Positions 1 through 8,417 are shown, counted from the stretch's first letter. The stretch: DNA of 64,000 bases from Leifsonia sp. AG29 (GCF_009765225.1 NZ_VMSF01000001.1:1178001-1242000); one strand, 5' to 3'. Notes: generated by a model not told the origin, from the sequence alone. A program made the numbers and translations.

Positions 1-69
1 CCGCTGTCGATCCTGGCCGTCGTCGGCCACTTCGTCACGATCATGGCCTCGCGGAGGGTTCGTGGCTGA
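1..69 (+). CDS. 3' end of an upstream gene (partial)
   Basis: The first 22 codons form an open frame ending at TGA 67-69. It encodes a hydrophobic stretch followed by an Arg-rich end (SRRVRG), as at the cytoplasmic end of a membrane protein. The stop overlaps the GTG start of the next glycosyltransferase gene by 8 nt, so the two are probably translationally coupled and share an operon. Too little is present to name the product. Confidence 0.5.
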   Translation, partial: PLSILAVVGHFVTIMASRRVRG

Positions 70-955
70 CGCCGCGGCGCCTCCTGCGGTCGGGGTCGTC
101 GTCCTCACCCAGGGCACGCGACCGACTGAGCTCCGCCGCGGACTCGACTCCGTGCTGCGGCAGGAGGGCGTCCGGACCGACGTGGTCGTCGTCGGCAACG
201 GCTGGGATCCCGCCGGAGCGGACCCGCCGCTCCCGGACGGCGTGGCGACTCTCGCCCTGCCGGAGAATCTCGGAATCCCCGCCGGGCGCAACAGCGGCGT
301 CACGGCGGTCGAGGGGGAGTGGCTGTTCTTCCTCGACGACGATGCCGACATCCCCTCCTCGACGTTCCTCGCCGATGCCGTCGCGCTTCTCGAGGTCCGC
401 CCGGACATCGGGCTGATCCAGCCCCGCCTGCAGGATCCGGCCGGCCGCCCCGCGCCACGGCGCTGGATCCCGCGGATCCGCAAGGGCGACCCGGGCCAGT
501 CCGGCAACGTCTTCTCCGTGCTGGAGGCGGCCGTCGTGCTGCCCCGAGCCGTGTTCGAACGAGCGGGAGGCTGGGCGGCCCCCTTCTTCTACGCCCACGA
601 GGGCATCGAGCTCGCCTGGAGGGTCTGGGACCAGGGCAAGCGCGTCTGGTATGCCGGCGACCTCGTCGCCGAGCACCCCGCCACGTCTCCCACGCGTCAC
701 GCGTACTACTACCGGCTGAACGCACGGAACCGGGTCTGGCTCGCCCGGCGCAACCTGCCGCTCCCGCTCGTGCCCATCTACGTGGGGGCCTGGACGGGCA
801 TTCAGCTGCTCCGCTGGTTCCGGCGCCCCGCCGTGCTCCGCGCGTGGTTCGGCGGCTGGGTGGAGGGGTGGCGCAGCGACCCGGGGGAGCGGCGTCCGAT
901 CAGATGGCGCACGGTCGCCCGGATGACCGTCGCGGGTCGGCCGCCGGTCGTCTGA
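62..955 (+). CDS. Family 2 glycosyltransferase (rhamnosyltransferase-like)
   Basis: The 297-aa product has a GT-A fold start (GVVVLTQGTRPTELRRGL, about residues 11-28), the ENLGIPAGRN loop (about 69-77) and an acidic LDDDAD metal/nucleotide-sugar motif (about 91-96). These are typical of GT2 enzymes that move a sugar from a nucleotide donor to a surface polysaccharide. The GTG start has a GGAGGG ribosome site 5-6 nt upstream and overlaps the previous stop. The Wzm/Wzt exporter and a nucleotidyltransferase nearby suggest a cell-wall polymer or exopolysaccharide role. Donor and acceptor cannot be read from sequence. It is convergent with the next gene, 3 nt apart. Confidence 0.85.
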   Translation: MADAAAPPAVGVVVLTQGTRPTELRRGLDSVLRQEGVRTDVVVVGNGWDPAGADPPLPDGVATLALPENLGIPAGRNSGVTAVEGEWLFFLDDDADIPSSTFLADAVALLEVRPDIGLIQPRLQDPAGRPAPRRWIPRIRKGDPGQSGNVFSVLEAAVVLPRAVFERAGGWAAPFFYAHEGIELAWRVWDQGKRVWYAGDLVAEHPATSPTRHAYYYRLNARNRVWLARRNLPLPLVPIYVGAWTGIQLLRWFRRPAVLRAWFGGWVEGWRSDPGERRPIRWRTVARMTVAGRPPVV

Positions 956-958
956 CGG

Positions 959-1849
959 TCAGGTCGTCGGGCCGTCCGTGATCTCGGTCTGAGCCGGTCC
1001 TGGGTCGGCGCTGCGTCGGCGACGGGGCATGACGCCGCGCAGCAGCGTCCCCGCTGTCGTGATGCGCGAGCCGGCGGCGGAGCCCAGGCGGTAGACCGGG
1101 CCCGGCCCCTGCCGGGGAGCGAGCGCCTCCGGCACCACGATCGGTGCGGGGCCGAACGCCAGCCTCGAGTTGTCGACCACGCGGCGACCCAGGATGTGAT
1201 TGCCGGCCCCGCCGATCACGGCGCCGATCCCGAAGGGGATGGCCCGAGCGATGATGCTCGCGCCGCCGCGCACCGCGAACTGCCGGATGAACGAGTTCTT
1301 CAGCTTGTCGACCAGGGGGCCGACGACCATCGCCGGCAGGCTCGACGTGACCAGTTCGCCCCAGTACGCGGTGCGCGTGACGCTGCCGCCCGCGAGCTGA
1401 CCCGCGAGCTGGCGCACGAGATCGCTGCCCTCGCGCCCGAGCATCATCGTGAGCACCAGGGCGCGTGCGCGCTCGGGGTCGTCGACCGCGATGCCGTGCA
1501 ACTCGCTCAGGGACTGCGCGTAGAGGGCGGTCGCCTCGAGGAAGGCCGCGGTCTCCACACCGGAGAGGGCGAGCGTGATCCCTGTTCCGATCGCGGGGAT
1601 CACGGCGGTCGCCCCGACTGCGGCGCCGCCGGTCGTGACCGTGGCGAGATAGCGTCGTTCGAGGATCGCGGCGAGTTCCGGGCCCGTGGCGCCGGGGTAC
1701 CTCTTCCGGAGCGACCGGAGGTGCGCGAGCACGACCGGTCGATGGATGCCGATGAGACGGTCGAGCGTCGTGTCGACCGCGCGCGGGGTGTCCCCGCCGC
1801 GTGCGGGTCCTCCGGTGACGGAGACGAACGGTTGCTGCTTCTTGGCCAT
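959..1849 (-). CDS. Conserved hypothetical membrane-associated protein, EcsC-like
   Basis: The 296-aa product has a polar N-terminus, then Gly/Ala/Ile-rich helices (for example GGAAVGATAVIPAIGTG, and a second set around GIGAVIGGAGNHILG), and a basic tail (MPRRRRS). The glycine-rich hydrophobic hairpins resemble proteins placed loosely with EcsC. Function is unknown and the family link is only an impression. The start is supported by a TACACT -10 element 8 nt upstream of the ATG. No partner gene is obvious; it is monocistronic between convergent and unrelated neighbours. Confidence 0.6.
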   Translation of the reverse strand: MAKKQQPFVSVTGGPARGGDTPRAVDTTLDRLIGIHRPVVLAHLRSLRKRYPGATGPELAAILERRYLATVTTGGAAVGATAVIPAIGTGITLALSGVETAAFLEATALYAQSLSELHGIAVDDPERARALVLTMMLGREGSDLVRQLAGQLAGGSVTRTAYWGELVTSSLPAMVVGPLVDKLKNSFIRQFAVRGGASIIARAIPFGIGAVIGGAGNHILGRRVVDNSRLAFGPAPIVVPEALAPRQGPGPVYRLGSAAGSRITTAGTLLRGVMPRRRRSADPGPAQTEITDGPTT

Positions 1850-1857
1850 CCCTACCG

Positions 1858-1863
1858 AGTGTA
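1858..1863 (-). promoter_or_regulatory. -10 element of the 959-1849 gene
   Basis: TACACT on the minus strand ends 8 nt before the ATG at 1849, so transcription would start at or just before the start codon (leaderless or nearly so). Confidence 0.45.
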
Positions 1864-1900
1864 GGTGGCGAGTCTGCGGACGCGAGGGGATTGCGTTTGC

Positions 1901-2206
1901 TCACCCGCGGAGATAACGGTCCCGTTCGCGGATGAAATCCGTCGCGTTCAGCACCGCGAGCTCGTCCGGCAGGTGGTCGCTGCTCAGCCCCTCGGTGAGC
2001 GCGGCGATGTCGGTGTCGAGGACGCAGGCGATCCGGAGGATCGTCAGCAGGCTGGGATTGGCGACGCCGCGCTCGATCTTGCCGAAGTTGGTGACGTGCA
2101 TGAGGGCGAGCTCGGCGACGGTCTCCTGACTGAGTCCGAGCTCTACCCGCGCCCGGCGCACGCGCTCTCCGAAGAGGCTGGCAGCCGGGGACAGTGGTTG
2201 TTTCAT
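1901..2206 (-). CDS. XRE-family helix-turn-helix regulator
   Basis: The 101-aa protein is little more than a Cro/CI-type DNA-binding domain: RVRRARVELGLSQETVAEL supplies helices 1-2 and THVxNFGKIERG-like residues the recognition helix (about residues 15-50). A short acidic C-terminal tail follows. Such small XRE proteins bind DNA as dimers and often repress their own promoter. No operator palindrome stood out nearby. It lies alone between the EcsC-like gene and a small unknown gene, so its targets are unknown. Confidence 0.8.
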   Translation of the reverse strand: MKQPLSPAASLFGERVRRARVELGLSQETVAELALMHVTNFGKIERGVANPSLLTILRIACVLDTDIAALTEGLSSDHLPDELAVLNATDFIRERDRYLRG

Positions 2207-2367
2207 ATTCCATGACTAGGCGGAGGAGACCGCCCGTTCCAGAGCGGCGACGCCTCCCCTCCCGGACCTCATGCTCTCCGGCCCAGAAATGCAGGTTTTG
2301 CACTCGCCGATGCGCATGGGCGAGCGCCGGTGGGGCGGCCGGATCCGCCCCACCGGCGCTCGGCAGC

Positions 2368-2685
2368 TCAGAAGCTCAACTGCCAGAGGTACTCGCGACC
2401 GTCGGGAGCGAACCAGCGCACGACGAGCAGAGCCGAGCGCGCGAGGTCGCCACCGGTGACCGTCGCGCGCACGGCCTCTCCGGGCCGGACCGAGGCGGGC
2501 GAATGCACCCGCAGGCTGGCCGGCCCGGCGAGGCTCACCGTCACACCGCGGAGTTCGTGCCTGCCCGTGTTCACCAACCGGTAGTGAGGCGCGCTGGAGC
2601 GGTCGACGCGCCACGGCACGCGGTAGGCGGTGCGGCGCGGTCGAAGAGGGACAGAGGGACTGCGGAGGATGCGAAGACCGTTCAT
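2368..2685 (-). CDS. Hypothetical beta-rich small protein
   Basis: The 105-aa product has no signal peptide or membrane segment. Alternating hydrophobic residues in its middle and end (YRLVNTG, LRGVTVSLAG, EAVRATVTGG, LLVVRWFAPDG) suggest a small immunoglobulin-like beta sandwich. I place the start at ATG 2685, because a longer reading would run into the ABC ATPase gene upstream. It follows that gene on the same strand, after a hairpin, and may or may not share its transcript. Function unknown. Confidence 0.55.
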   Translation of the reverse strand: MNGLRILRSPSVPLRPRRTAYRVPWRVDRSSAPHYRLVNTGRHELRGVTVSLAGPASLRVHSPASVRPGEAVRATVTGGDLARSALLVVRWFAPDGREYLWQLSF

Positions 2686-2783
2686 GCCGCCCAAGCTAGC
2701 CGCGCCGTCCGACGCTCGAACGGCGAGATCGGGCATAGAGGCCCGATCTGGGGAGAAGTCGTCGAGTCTTCTCCTGGGGAGGG

Positions 2784-2815
2784 CCGATCGCCCCGGGCAG
2801 CGCCCCGGGGATCGG
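2784..2815 (-). terminator. Hairpin after the Wzt-like gene
   Basis: An imperfect GC-rich inverted repeat (CCGATC with CCCC/GGG on the left, CCCCGGGG with ATCGG on the right) begins 4 nt after the ATPase stop codon. It has no U-tract. It probably ends or attenuates the exporter transcript. Confidence 0.5.
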
Positions 2816-2819
2816 TCGA

Positions 2820-3554
2820 TCAGCTGCCGTAGTCGCGGTTGTAGAGCTCGAGGACGTCTTCGATCGGGCCGTCGAGCACCAGCGTGCCCTTGTCGAGGTA
2901 GAGGCCGCGGGCGCAGAACCGCCGAAGGTCCTTCTCGTTGTGCGACACGAAGAAGAGGGTGCGGCCGTTCGCGAGCATCTCCTCGATCCGCTTGTAGCAC
3001 TTCTCCCGGAACCCGCGGTCGCCCACGGCCAGGACCTCGTCGACGAGGAGGACGGGCTCCTCCAGCTGCGAGATGACCGAGAAGGCGATGCGCACCTTCA
3101 TACCGCTCGAGAGGTGCTTGTACGGGGTGTCGACGAAGTCGCCGATCTCCGCGAAGCCGATGATCTCGTCGAAGCGCTCGTCGATCTGCGCCCGGCTCAT
3201 GCCGTGCAGGCCCGCGGTCAGGTACACGTTGTCCCGCACCGTGAGGTCGTCGACGAAGCCGCCCGTGATCTCGATCAGCGGCGCGACGCCCTCCGTGACG
3301 GCCACGGAGCCCTCATCGGGCAGGAGGACTCCGGCGACCAGCTTGAGGAGCGTCGACTTGCCCTGTCCGTTCCTCCCCACCACGCCGATCGCCTCGCCGG
3401 GCTGCACCCGGAAGGTCACGTCGCGCAGGGCCCAGAAGTCGTCCGGGCGCGCGCGGCGCGTTCGCGAGGAGAAGAGGTCCTTGAACGATCGCCGAGCGCC
3501 CCGGTTGCGGCGGAAGCGCACGCCGAGCCCGTCGACGGAGATGACCGGTGTCAC
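2820..3554 (-). CDS. Polysaccharide/teichoic-acid ABC exporter ATPase (Wzt/TagH-like)
   Basis: This 244-aa ATPase has Walker A GRNGQGKST (residues 60-68), an LSSGM signature (148-152) and Walker B PVLLVDE (167-173). The LSSGM variant and early FWALRDVTF motif are typical of ATPases that energise export of O-antigen, teichoic acid or other undecaprenol-linked polymers. There is no C-terminal carbohydrate-binding domain, so substrate recognition is probably by lipid anchor or elsewhere. Its GTG start follows the permease stop with no gap (TAG then GTG), which makes a tight two-gene operon. Confidence 0.88.
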   Translation of the reverse strand: MTPVISVDGLGVRFRRNRGARRSFKDLFSSRTRRARPDDFWALRDVTFRVQPGEAIGVVGRNGQGKSTLLKLVAGVLLPDEGSVAVTEGVAPLIEITGGFVDDLTVRDNVYLTAGLHGMSRAQIDERFDEIIGFAEIGDFVDTPYKHLSSGMKVRIAFSVISQLEEPVLLVDEVLAVGDRGFREKCYKRIEEMLANGRTLFFVSHNEKDLRRFCARGLYLDKGTLVLDGPIEDVLELYNRDYGS

Positions 3555-4439
3555 CTAGATCTCCTTCAGGACGTCGCGCTCGAACCGCCGGAAGACGAGC
3601 CAGCCGATGCCGAGCAGGAGCAGGGACATGGCCGCGCTCACCCCGACCAGGAACCAGTCCAGCTCCTCCGGGAAGAACGTGGCCCGGTAGAGGCTGAAGA
3701 TGCCCGTGAGCGGGTTGAACGCCGACCAGAAGTGGAGCGAGAACAGCGTGTCGCTCTGCGCGCCGGGGTGGGTGGCTAGATAAGCAGCGCAGTGCTTCGC
3801 AGCGATGCCGTTGCCGCAGCCGCCCGGAAGGTCGCGGGCGCTGTAGATGATCGGCGACGCGTAGAAGAGGAATCGGAGCGCGAGCTTGACCGCGCGCTCG
3901 AGGTCGCGGAAGAAGACGACCAGCGGCGCGACGATCAGCCCGACGCCGACCGTCAGCACCGTCTGGATGACGATCGCGAGCGGGAACAGGAGGATGTCGA
4001 CGTTGATCTTCGCCCCCGTGAGCACGGCGAAGAACGCCAGCACGGGCAGCGAGAGGAGGAACTCGATGCCCTTCGAGGCGACGATCCGGTTCACCCAGAT
4101 CGTCCGGGGGATCATCGTCGAGCGGATCAGTTTGGCTTCGCGGAGGAACGCGCGGGTGCCGTCCGAGACGGCGCCGTTGAACCACATCCACGGGAGGAGC
4201 GCGGCCAGCAGGAAGACGATGTACGGGTTCTCACCGACGTTGCGGTGGAAGATGACCGTGAAGACGAACCAGTAGATCCCGCTCATGACGAGCGGGTCGA
4301 GGATCGACCAGATGTACCCGAGCGCGCTCGTGGAGTACCGGACGCGGAGGTCGCGCTTCGTCAGCAGCCACAGGGAGTGCCGGTAGCGCGCGAACGGCGT
4401 GCGCTGCGCAGGGCGCACCTCGGCGAATGTGCTGGTCAC
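3555..4439 (-). CDS. Polysaccharide ABC exporter permease (Wzm/TagG-like)
   Basis: The 294-aa ABC-2 permease has a short amphipathic start (LWLLTKRDLRVRYSTSALGYIWSILDP) that is characteristic of Wzm/TagG, and about six membrane helices. It pairs with the adjoining ATPase to move a lipid-linked glycan across the membrane. An insert with two cysteines (GGCGNGIAAKHC) lies in the extracytoplasmic loop near residue 205 and may form a disulfide. The GTG start at 4439 has a TACGAT -10 element 8 nt upstream, so this is the first gene of the exporter operon. Confidence 0.88.
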   Translation of the reverse strand: MTSTFAEVRPAQRTPFARYRHSLWLLTKRDLRVRYSTSALGYIWSILDPLVMSGIYWFVFTVIFHRNVGENPYIVFLLAALLPWMWFNGAVSDGTRAFLREAKLIRSTMIPRTIWVNRIVASKGIEFLLSLPVLAFFAVLTGAKINVDILLFPLAIVIQTVLTVGVGLIVAPLVVFFRDLERAVKLALRFLFYASPIIYSARDLPGGCGNGIAAKHCAAYLATHPGAQSDTLFSLHFWSAFNPLTGIFSLYRATFFPEELDWFLVGVSAAMSLLLLGIGWLVFRRFERDVLKEI

Positions 4440-4447
4440 GGGAACCC

Positions 4448-4453
4448 ATCGTA
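4448..4453 (-). promoter_or_regulatory. -10 element of the wzm-wzt operon
   Basis: TACGAT ends 8 nt before the GTG at 4439, which fits a nearly leaderless transcript. It lies just after the hairpin that closes the upstream nucleotidyltransferase gene. Confidence 0.45.
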
Positions 4454-4457
4454 TTGA

Positions 4458-4490
4458 TCGAAGCTGCGTGAGATGCTCACGCGGCTTCGA
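4458..4490 (-). terminator. Strong hairpin after the nucleotidyltransferase gene
   Basis: TCGAAGC-N-GCGTGAG pairs with CTCACGC-N-GCTTCGA around a 3-nt loop, one mismatch in 15 bp. It starts directly after the minus-strand stop codon (TAG 4493-4491). No U-tract follows; probably a GC-type terminator that insulates the exporter promoter. Confidence 0.6.
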
Positions 4491-5183
4491 CTATACGAAA
4501 AGATTCGCCCGCTCGAGGTCCTCCTGGAAGTCCACCTCGACCGCGTAGAGGTCGGAGATGTCGACCGGCTCGACGAGGAGGCGGTCCTGCTGGATGGCCA
4601 GCTCGATCCCGCGCTCGAAATAGTCCTGGTCGGCGACGCGCTGCAGCTGGCGGAGGAGCGCCGGCTTGTCCGCGGAGGAGATGTAGTTGATCCCGACCGC
4701 CTCGCCGAGGCCGCCCTTCACCGTCTTGGAGAGCTCGTGGATGTACCCCTCGGGGCCGGTCGTGTACTTGACCTCCTCGTCGGCGACGGACGAGGTGTTG
4801 ACGGTCACGAAGGTCTGGTCACGGGCCACCATGGCCGCTCCGCGGACCAGCACCGCCGGGTCGAAGACGACGTCGCCGTTCATCCAGAGGACGCCGCCCG
4901 GTGCGGAAGCCTGCAATGCACGCATCAGGCTCTTCGACGTGTTGGTCTGGTCGTACTGCTCGTTGTAGACGAACTCGGCGTCGGGGAAGGCCTCGATGAT
5001 GTGCTCGAGCTTGTAGCCGACGACGATCGTGACCTTGACGTCCTTGCCGAAGGCCGCGTGGATGTTGTCGAACTGCTGCTGCATGATCGTGCGGCCGTCG
5101 CTGAGCTCGGTCAGCGGCTTCGGGAGGCTCCGTCCGAGTCGGCTGCCCATGCCGGCCGCCAGAATCACTACCTGGGTCGTCAC
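4491..5183 (-). CDS. Sugar/choline-type nucleotidyltransferase (LicC-like)
   Basis: The 230-aa protein opens with the nucleotidyltransferase signature GMGSRLGRSLPKPL (residues 11-24), and has WMNGDVVFD (metal-binding Asp) near residue 100. Family members activate a small phosphorylated compound (phosphocholine, glycerol phosphate or a sugar phosphate) with CTP or UTP for transfer to surface polymers. The NTSKSLMRAL segment resembles the LicC branch. Substrate is not determinable here. Its position beside the Wzm/Wzt exporter supports a cell-surface polymer role. Confidence 0.75.
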   Translation of the reverse strand: MTTQVVILAAGMGSRLGRSLPKPLTELSDGRTIMQQQFDNIHAAFGKDVKVTIVVGYKLEHIIEAFPDAEFVYNEQYDQTNTSKSLMRALQASAPGGVLWMNGDVVFDPAVLVRGAAMVARDQTFVTVNTSSVADEEVKYTTGPEGYIHELSKTVKGGLGEAVGINYISSADKPALLRQLQRVADQDYFERGIELAIQQDRLLVEPVDISDLYAVEVDFQEDLERANLFV

Positions 5184-5308
5184 AATCTTCTCCTTGGGAT
5201 CCGTGCGGCGAGGGCGGCCGTGGCCGCGCCGTCAGGAAGGATTCATCCGGCGTTCATCCGCACACTACGCGTCGAGACACTCCTTCATGCCTACGCCAGA
5301 GTACCGGG

Positions 5309-5330
5309 CCCCCTGTCCGGGGGCAGGGGG
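5309..5330. other. Hairpin in divergent intergenic region
   Basis: CCCCCTG and CAGGGGG form a 7-bp stem with a 7-nt loop. It is followed by TTGACG, 18 nt and TTATGT, a possible promoter reading right. The 263-nt divergent region (5184-5446) otherwise holds only the -10 element at 5435. Confidence 0.3.
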
Positions 5331-5434
5331 TTGACGGATCTCGTTGCGGGGTCGTTATGTTCCTCACAGGTGTTTCCTAGGGGATGGAAACGCCCGGAGG
5401 CGCCCCGGGGGTTCGCCGGGCGGGAGGGGCTTGG

Positions 5435-5440
5435 TACGTT
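5435..5440 (+). promoter_or_regulatory. -10 element of the 5447 ABC ATPase gene
   Basis: TACGTT ends 6 nt before GTG 5447, the leaderless geometry seen repeatedly here. It is one reason to prefer GTG 5447 over the in-frame ATG at 5384. Confidence 0.45.
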
Positions 5441-5446
5441 AGCGGG

Positions 5447-6532
5447 GTGAGTTCCGAGCACGCACGTCCGCAGACCACCGAGCCCGAACCGGGCCCGACG
5501 GACGTCGTGGAGCCCGGTTCCGCGAAGGCTGCGCAGAGGGGGGAAGCAGTGGCCGAGACCGATGCACCGACGGGGGCGGCCGAGCCGGCCAAGCGCCCAC
5601 CCGCCAAGACGGCCGCCGCTGCCGCCGGGTCGAGCACGCGCGCTCCCCGGAAGCGCTCCACGACCGCGGCGGCCGCGACCGTGAAGGCGCCGACAGCCAC
5701 CAAGACCCGCGCCCCCCGCGCCTCCACACGCAAGGCGCCGGCCCCGGCTCCTGCTCCGGCGGTCGACACGCGTCCTGTGGTCCTTCACATCGAGGGCCTG
5801 ACCAAGCGGTACGGCGACACGGTCGCTGTCGACGGCGTCGGCCTCGACGTGCGGGAAGGCTCCTTCTACGGCATCGTCGGGCCGAACGGCGCGGGGAAGA
5901 CCACCACGCTCTCGGTCGTCACGGGGCTGCTCCGGCCGGACGCCGGGCGCGCCGTCGTCCACGGCGTCGACGTGTGGGCCGAGCCGGTTCGCGCCAAGCA
6001 CGTCATCGGCGTCCTGCCGGACAAGCTCCGGCTCTTCGACCGCCTGACGGGGGCGCAGTTCCTCCACTACGCCGGGACTCTGCGCGGGCTCAACGCGAAG
6101 ACCGTCCGCGCGCGCACCTCCGACCTGGCCGCGGCCTTCGGCATCGAGGACGCCCTCGATCGCCTCGTCGCCGACTACTCGGCCGGCATGACCAAGAAGA
6201 TCGCCCTGGCCGCTGCGATGATCCACTCGCCCCGGCTCCTCGTCCTCGATGAGCCGTTCGAGTCGGTCGACCCGGTCTCGGCGGCGAACGTCATCGACAT
6301 GCTCCAGCGGTACACCCGCGCCGGCGGGACGGTGGTGCTGTCCAGCCACGGCATGGACATGATCGAGCGCGTCTGCGACAGCGTCGCCATCATCGTCCGT
6401 GGTCAGGTCCTCGCCTCCGGCACCATCGACGAGGTCCGTGGCGCCCAGACGCTGGAGGAGCGGTTCGTCGATCTCGCCGGCGGGCGCAAGGCAGCGGAAG
6501 GCATGGAGTGGTTGCACAGCTTCTCCGACTGA
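5447..6532 (+). CDS. ABC-2 exporter ATPase with basic histone H1-like N-terminal tail
   Basis: The ATPase core begins near residue 110 (VVLHIEGLTKRYG), with Walker A GPNGAGKTT at 145-153 and Walker B LLVLDEPFESVD. It carries about 108 extra N-terminal residues. Within them a segment (about 48-98) is almost wholly Lys/Arg/Ala/Pro/Thr (KRPPAKTAAA, RAPRKRSTT, KAPTATKTR), like eukaryotic H1 or actinobacterial HU tails. The next gene encodes the membrane partner and overlaps by 25 nt, so this is an exporter pair. The tail's job is unknown; nucleic-acid or polyanion binding is a guess. An ATG at 5384 would add 21 residues. Confidence 0.82.
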   Translation: MSSEHARPQTTEPEPGPTDVVEPGSAKAAQRGEAVAETDAPTGAAEPAKRPPAKTAAAAAGSSTRAPRKRSTTAAAATVKAPTATKTRAPRASTRKAPAPAPAPAVDTRPVVLHIEGLTKRYGDTVAVDGVGLDVREGSFYGIVGPNGAGKTTTLSVVTGLLRPDAGRAVVHGVDVWAEPVRAKHVIGVLPDKLRLFDRLTGAQFLHYAGTLRGLNAKTVRARTSDLAAAFGIEDALDRLVADYSAGMTKKIALAAAMIHSPRLLVLDEPFESVDPVSAANVIDMLQRYTRAGGTVVLSSHGMDMIERVCDSVAIIVRGQVLASGTIDEVRGAQTLEERFVDLAGGRKAAEGMEWLHSFSD

Positions 6533-8085
6533 AACTCCAGCTCATGGGCAACGCCTTCCGGCGGAGCCCGTGGCAGGTCGTCGGACTCGTCGTCGGTCTG
6601 CTCTACGGCGCGTTCATCGCCGTCCTCGTCGTGGCGGCGCTCGTCGCGGCCCGCCTCGTCCCCGACGCGTCGGCCGTCCACACGATCATCGTCGTGACGG
6701 GGTCGGTGGTCGTCGCGGGCTTCTTCCTGCTGCCCCTGCTCTTCGGGGTGGACGACACCCTCGACCCGCGCAAGTTCGCGCTCTTCGGGATCCCGGACCG
6801 GCAGCTCTCGGCGGGCCTCCTCGTCGCGGGGCTGATCGGCATCCCCTCCGTCGTCCTCACGGTGTGCACGGCGGCGACGGTGATCACCTGGTCCCGCGAC
6901 CCGGTGACCGCGCTGCTGGCCGTGATCTGCGTCCCCGTGGTCGTGCTCACCTGCGTCCTGGCGTCCCGGGTCTCGACGGCCATCGCCTCGCTGTTCCTCG
7001 CGTCGCGCCGCACCCGTGAGGCCGGAGGCGTGATCGGCATCCTGATCCTCGTCCTGCTTGCCCCGGTGATCTGGCTCCTTCTCGCCGTCGACTGGAACCA
7101 CGACGGGCTCGGCGCCCTGAACGGCTGGTCCGGCTGGCTGGCGTGGACCCCGCTCGGAGCCGCGTGGTCGGTGCCGGGTGCCGCGGCTCAGGGGGAGTGG
7201 GGCACCGCCCTGCTGCAGCTGCTCGTCGCGCTGGCGAGCCTCGGTCTCCTGTGGCTCGCCTGGACGGCGCTGTCCGCGCGCCTCCTCGTGTCGCCCGAAC
7301 GCGCCCCGCACGCGCGGAGCTATCAGGGCCTCGGCTGGTTCGACCGCCTGCCGGGCGGGCCCACTGCCGCCATCGCGGCGCGGTCCATGACCTATTGGGG
7401 CCGCGACGCCCGGTACTGGGTGTCCATCGTGATGATCCCCGTCGTGCCCGTCTTCGTCATCGTCGCACTGACCGTCTCCGGGCTGCCGGTGCATTACGTC
7501 GCGCTCGTCCCCCTCCCGCTCGTGTGCCTGTTCCTCGGCTGGAGCATCCACAACGACCTGGCCTACGACAGCACCGCGATCTGGTTGCACCTGGTCTCCG
7601 GCACCCGCGGAACGGCGGATCGCATCGGCCGGATGTTCCCGCCCGTCCTCGTGGGCATCCCGGTGATCGCGATCGGATCCGTCGCCACCACGATCGTGTT
7701 CGGCGACTGGGCGGTGCTCCCGTCGGTCGCCGCGCTGAGCGGGGCCATCCTCGTGATCGGGCTCGGCCTGTCGAGCCTCTTCTCCGTGCTCTTCCCGTAT
7801 CCCGCCACGAAGCCGGGCGACAGCGCCTTCAGCCAGCCCCAGACCTCGGGCGCCTCCGCCGCTCTGGTGCAGTCGCTGAGCTTCTTCGCGATCCTGGTCC
7901 TGGCGTCGCCGGTCATCGTCTTCATGGTGCTGGGTCTGACCGAGAGCCCGTTCTGGCTCGGCGTGGCGCCGGTGGTCGCCGTCGTGATCGGCTTCGCGGT
8001 GCTGTTCGGCGGCATCTGGCTCGGCGGCCGGGCCTTCGACCGGCGCGGTCCGGAGCTCATGGCGTTCGCCAATCGCAACGACTGA
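6508..8085 (+). CDS. ABC-2 type exporter membrane protein
   Basis: The 525-aa integral membrane protein has about ten to twelve hydrophobic helices in two blocks, separated by a cytoplasmic stretch (about residues 265-295, PERAPHARSYQG). It starts with GTG inside the 3' end of the ATPase gene (25-nt overlap), which implies coupled synthesis and one complex. Its large size relative to ordinary ABC-2 permeases suggests a fused or duplicated membrane unit, so a single chain may serve both halves of the pore. Substrate unknown. Confidence 0.8.
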   Translation: MVAQLLRLKLQLMGNAFRRSPWQVVGLVVGLLYGAFIAVLVVAALVAARLVPDASAVHTIIVVTGSVVVAGFFLLPLLFGVDDTLDPRKFALFGIPDRQLSAGLLVAGLIGIPSVVLTVCTAATVITWSRDPVTALLAVICVPVVVLTCVLASRVSTAIASLFLASRRTREAGGVIGILILVLLAPVIWLLLAVDWNHDGLGALNGWSGWLAWTPLGAAWSVPGAAAQGEWGTALLQLLVALASLGLLWLAWTALSARLLVSPERAPHARSYQGLGWFDRLPGGPTAAIAARSMTYWGRDARYWVSIVMIPVVPVFVIVALTVSGLPVHYVALVPLPLVCLFLGWSIHNDLAYDSTAIWLHLVSGTRGTADRIGRMFPPVLVGIPVIAIGSVATTIVFGDWAVLPSVAALSGAILVIGLGLSSLFSVLFPYPATKPGDSAFSQPQTSGASAALVQSLSFFAILVLASPVIVFMVLGLTESPFWLGVAPVVAVVIGFAVLFGGIWLGGRAFDRRGPELMAFANRND

Positions 8086-8122
8086 TCCGAGCTCTCCGGG
8101 CCCCGGGCGGTCGAGCCCGATT

Positions 8123-8128
8123 TACACT
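8123..8128 (+). promoter_or_regulatory. -10 element of the DUF3039 gene
   Basis: TACACT ends 6 nt before ATG 8135. The spacer GGAGGG could also act as a ribosome site if transcription starts a little upstream. Confidence 0.5.
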
Positions 8129-8134
8129 GGAGGG

Positions 8135-8413
8135 ATGAATCACGCCAGCATCTCCGAACCAGGCGGACTCCCCTCGGGCGGAGGCGCGGCCACGCTCGAC
8201 CGCGAACTCGAGGAGCTCCTCCAGAACCAGGAGCCCGGGGATCACGAGCGCTTCTCGCACTACGTGAAGAAGGAGCAGATCCTCGAGTCCGCGGTCACGG
8301 GCAAGCCGGTCAAGGCGCTGTGCGGCAAGATGTGGACGCCGAACCGTGATCCCGAGAAGTTCCCGGTCTGCCCGACCTGCCGCGAGATCTACGAGAAGCT
8401 CCGCGACGAGTGA
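8135..8413 (+). CDS. DUF3039 small putative zinc protein
   Basis: The 92-aa protein matches actinobacterial DUF3039: an acidic start, HERFSHYVKKEQI around residue 37-49, then Cys63 (ALCGK) and a C-terminal CPTC pair (Cys79, Cys82). These cysteines with the two histidines could bind one zinc ion. No biochemical function is established for the family. It stands alone, convergent with pncB, with its own -10 element. Confidence 0.85.
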   Translation: MNHASISEPGGLPSGGGAATLDRELEELLQNQEPGDHERFSHYVKKEQILESAVTGKPVKALCGKMWTPNRDPEKFPVCPTCREIYEKLRDE

Positions 8414-8417
8414 GCGC

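Noticed and set aside
2368-3000. Longer reading of the small beta-rich gene
   Set aside because: The extra N-terminus would overlap the ABC ATPase gene and is Arg-rich shadow text; ATG 2685 is used.
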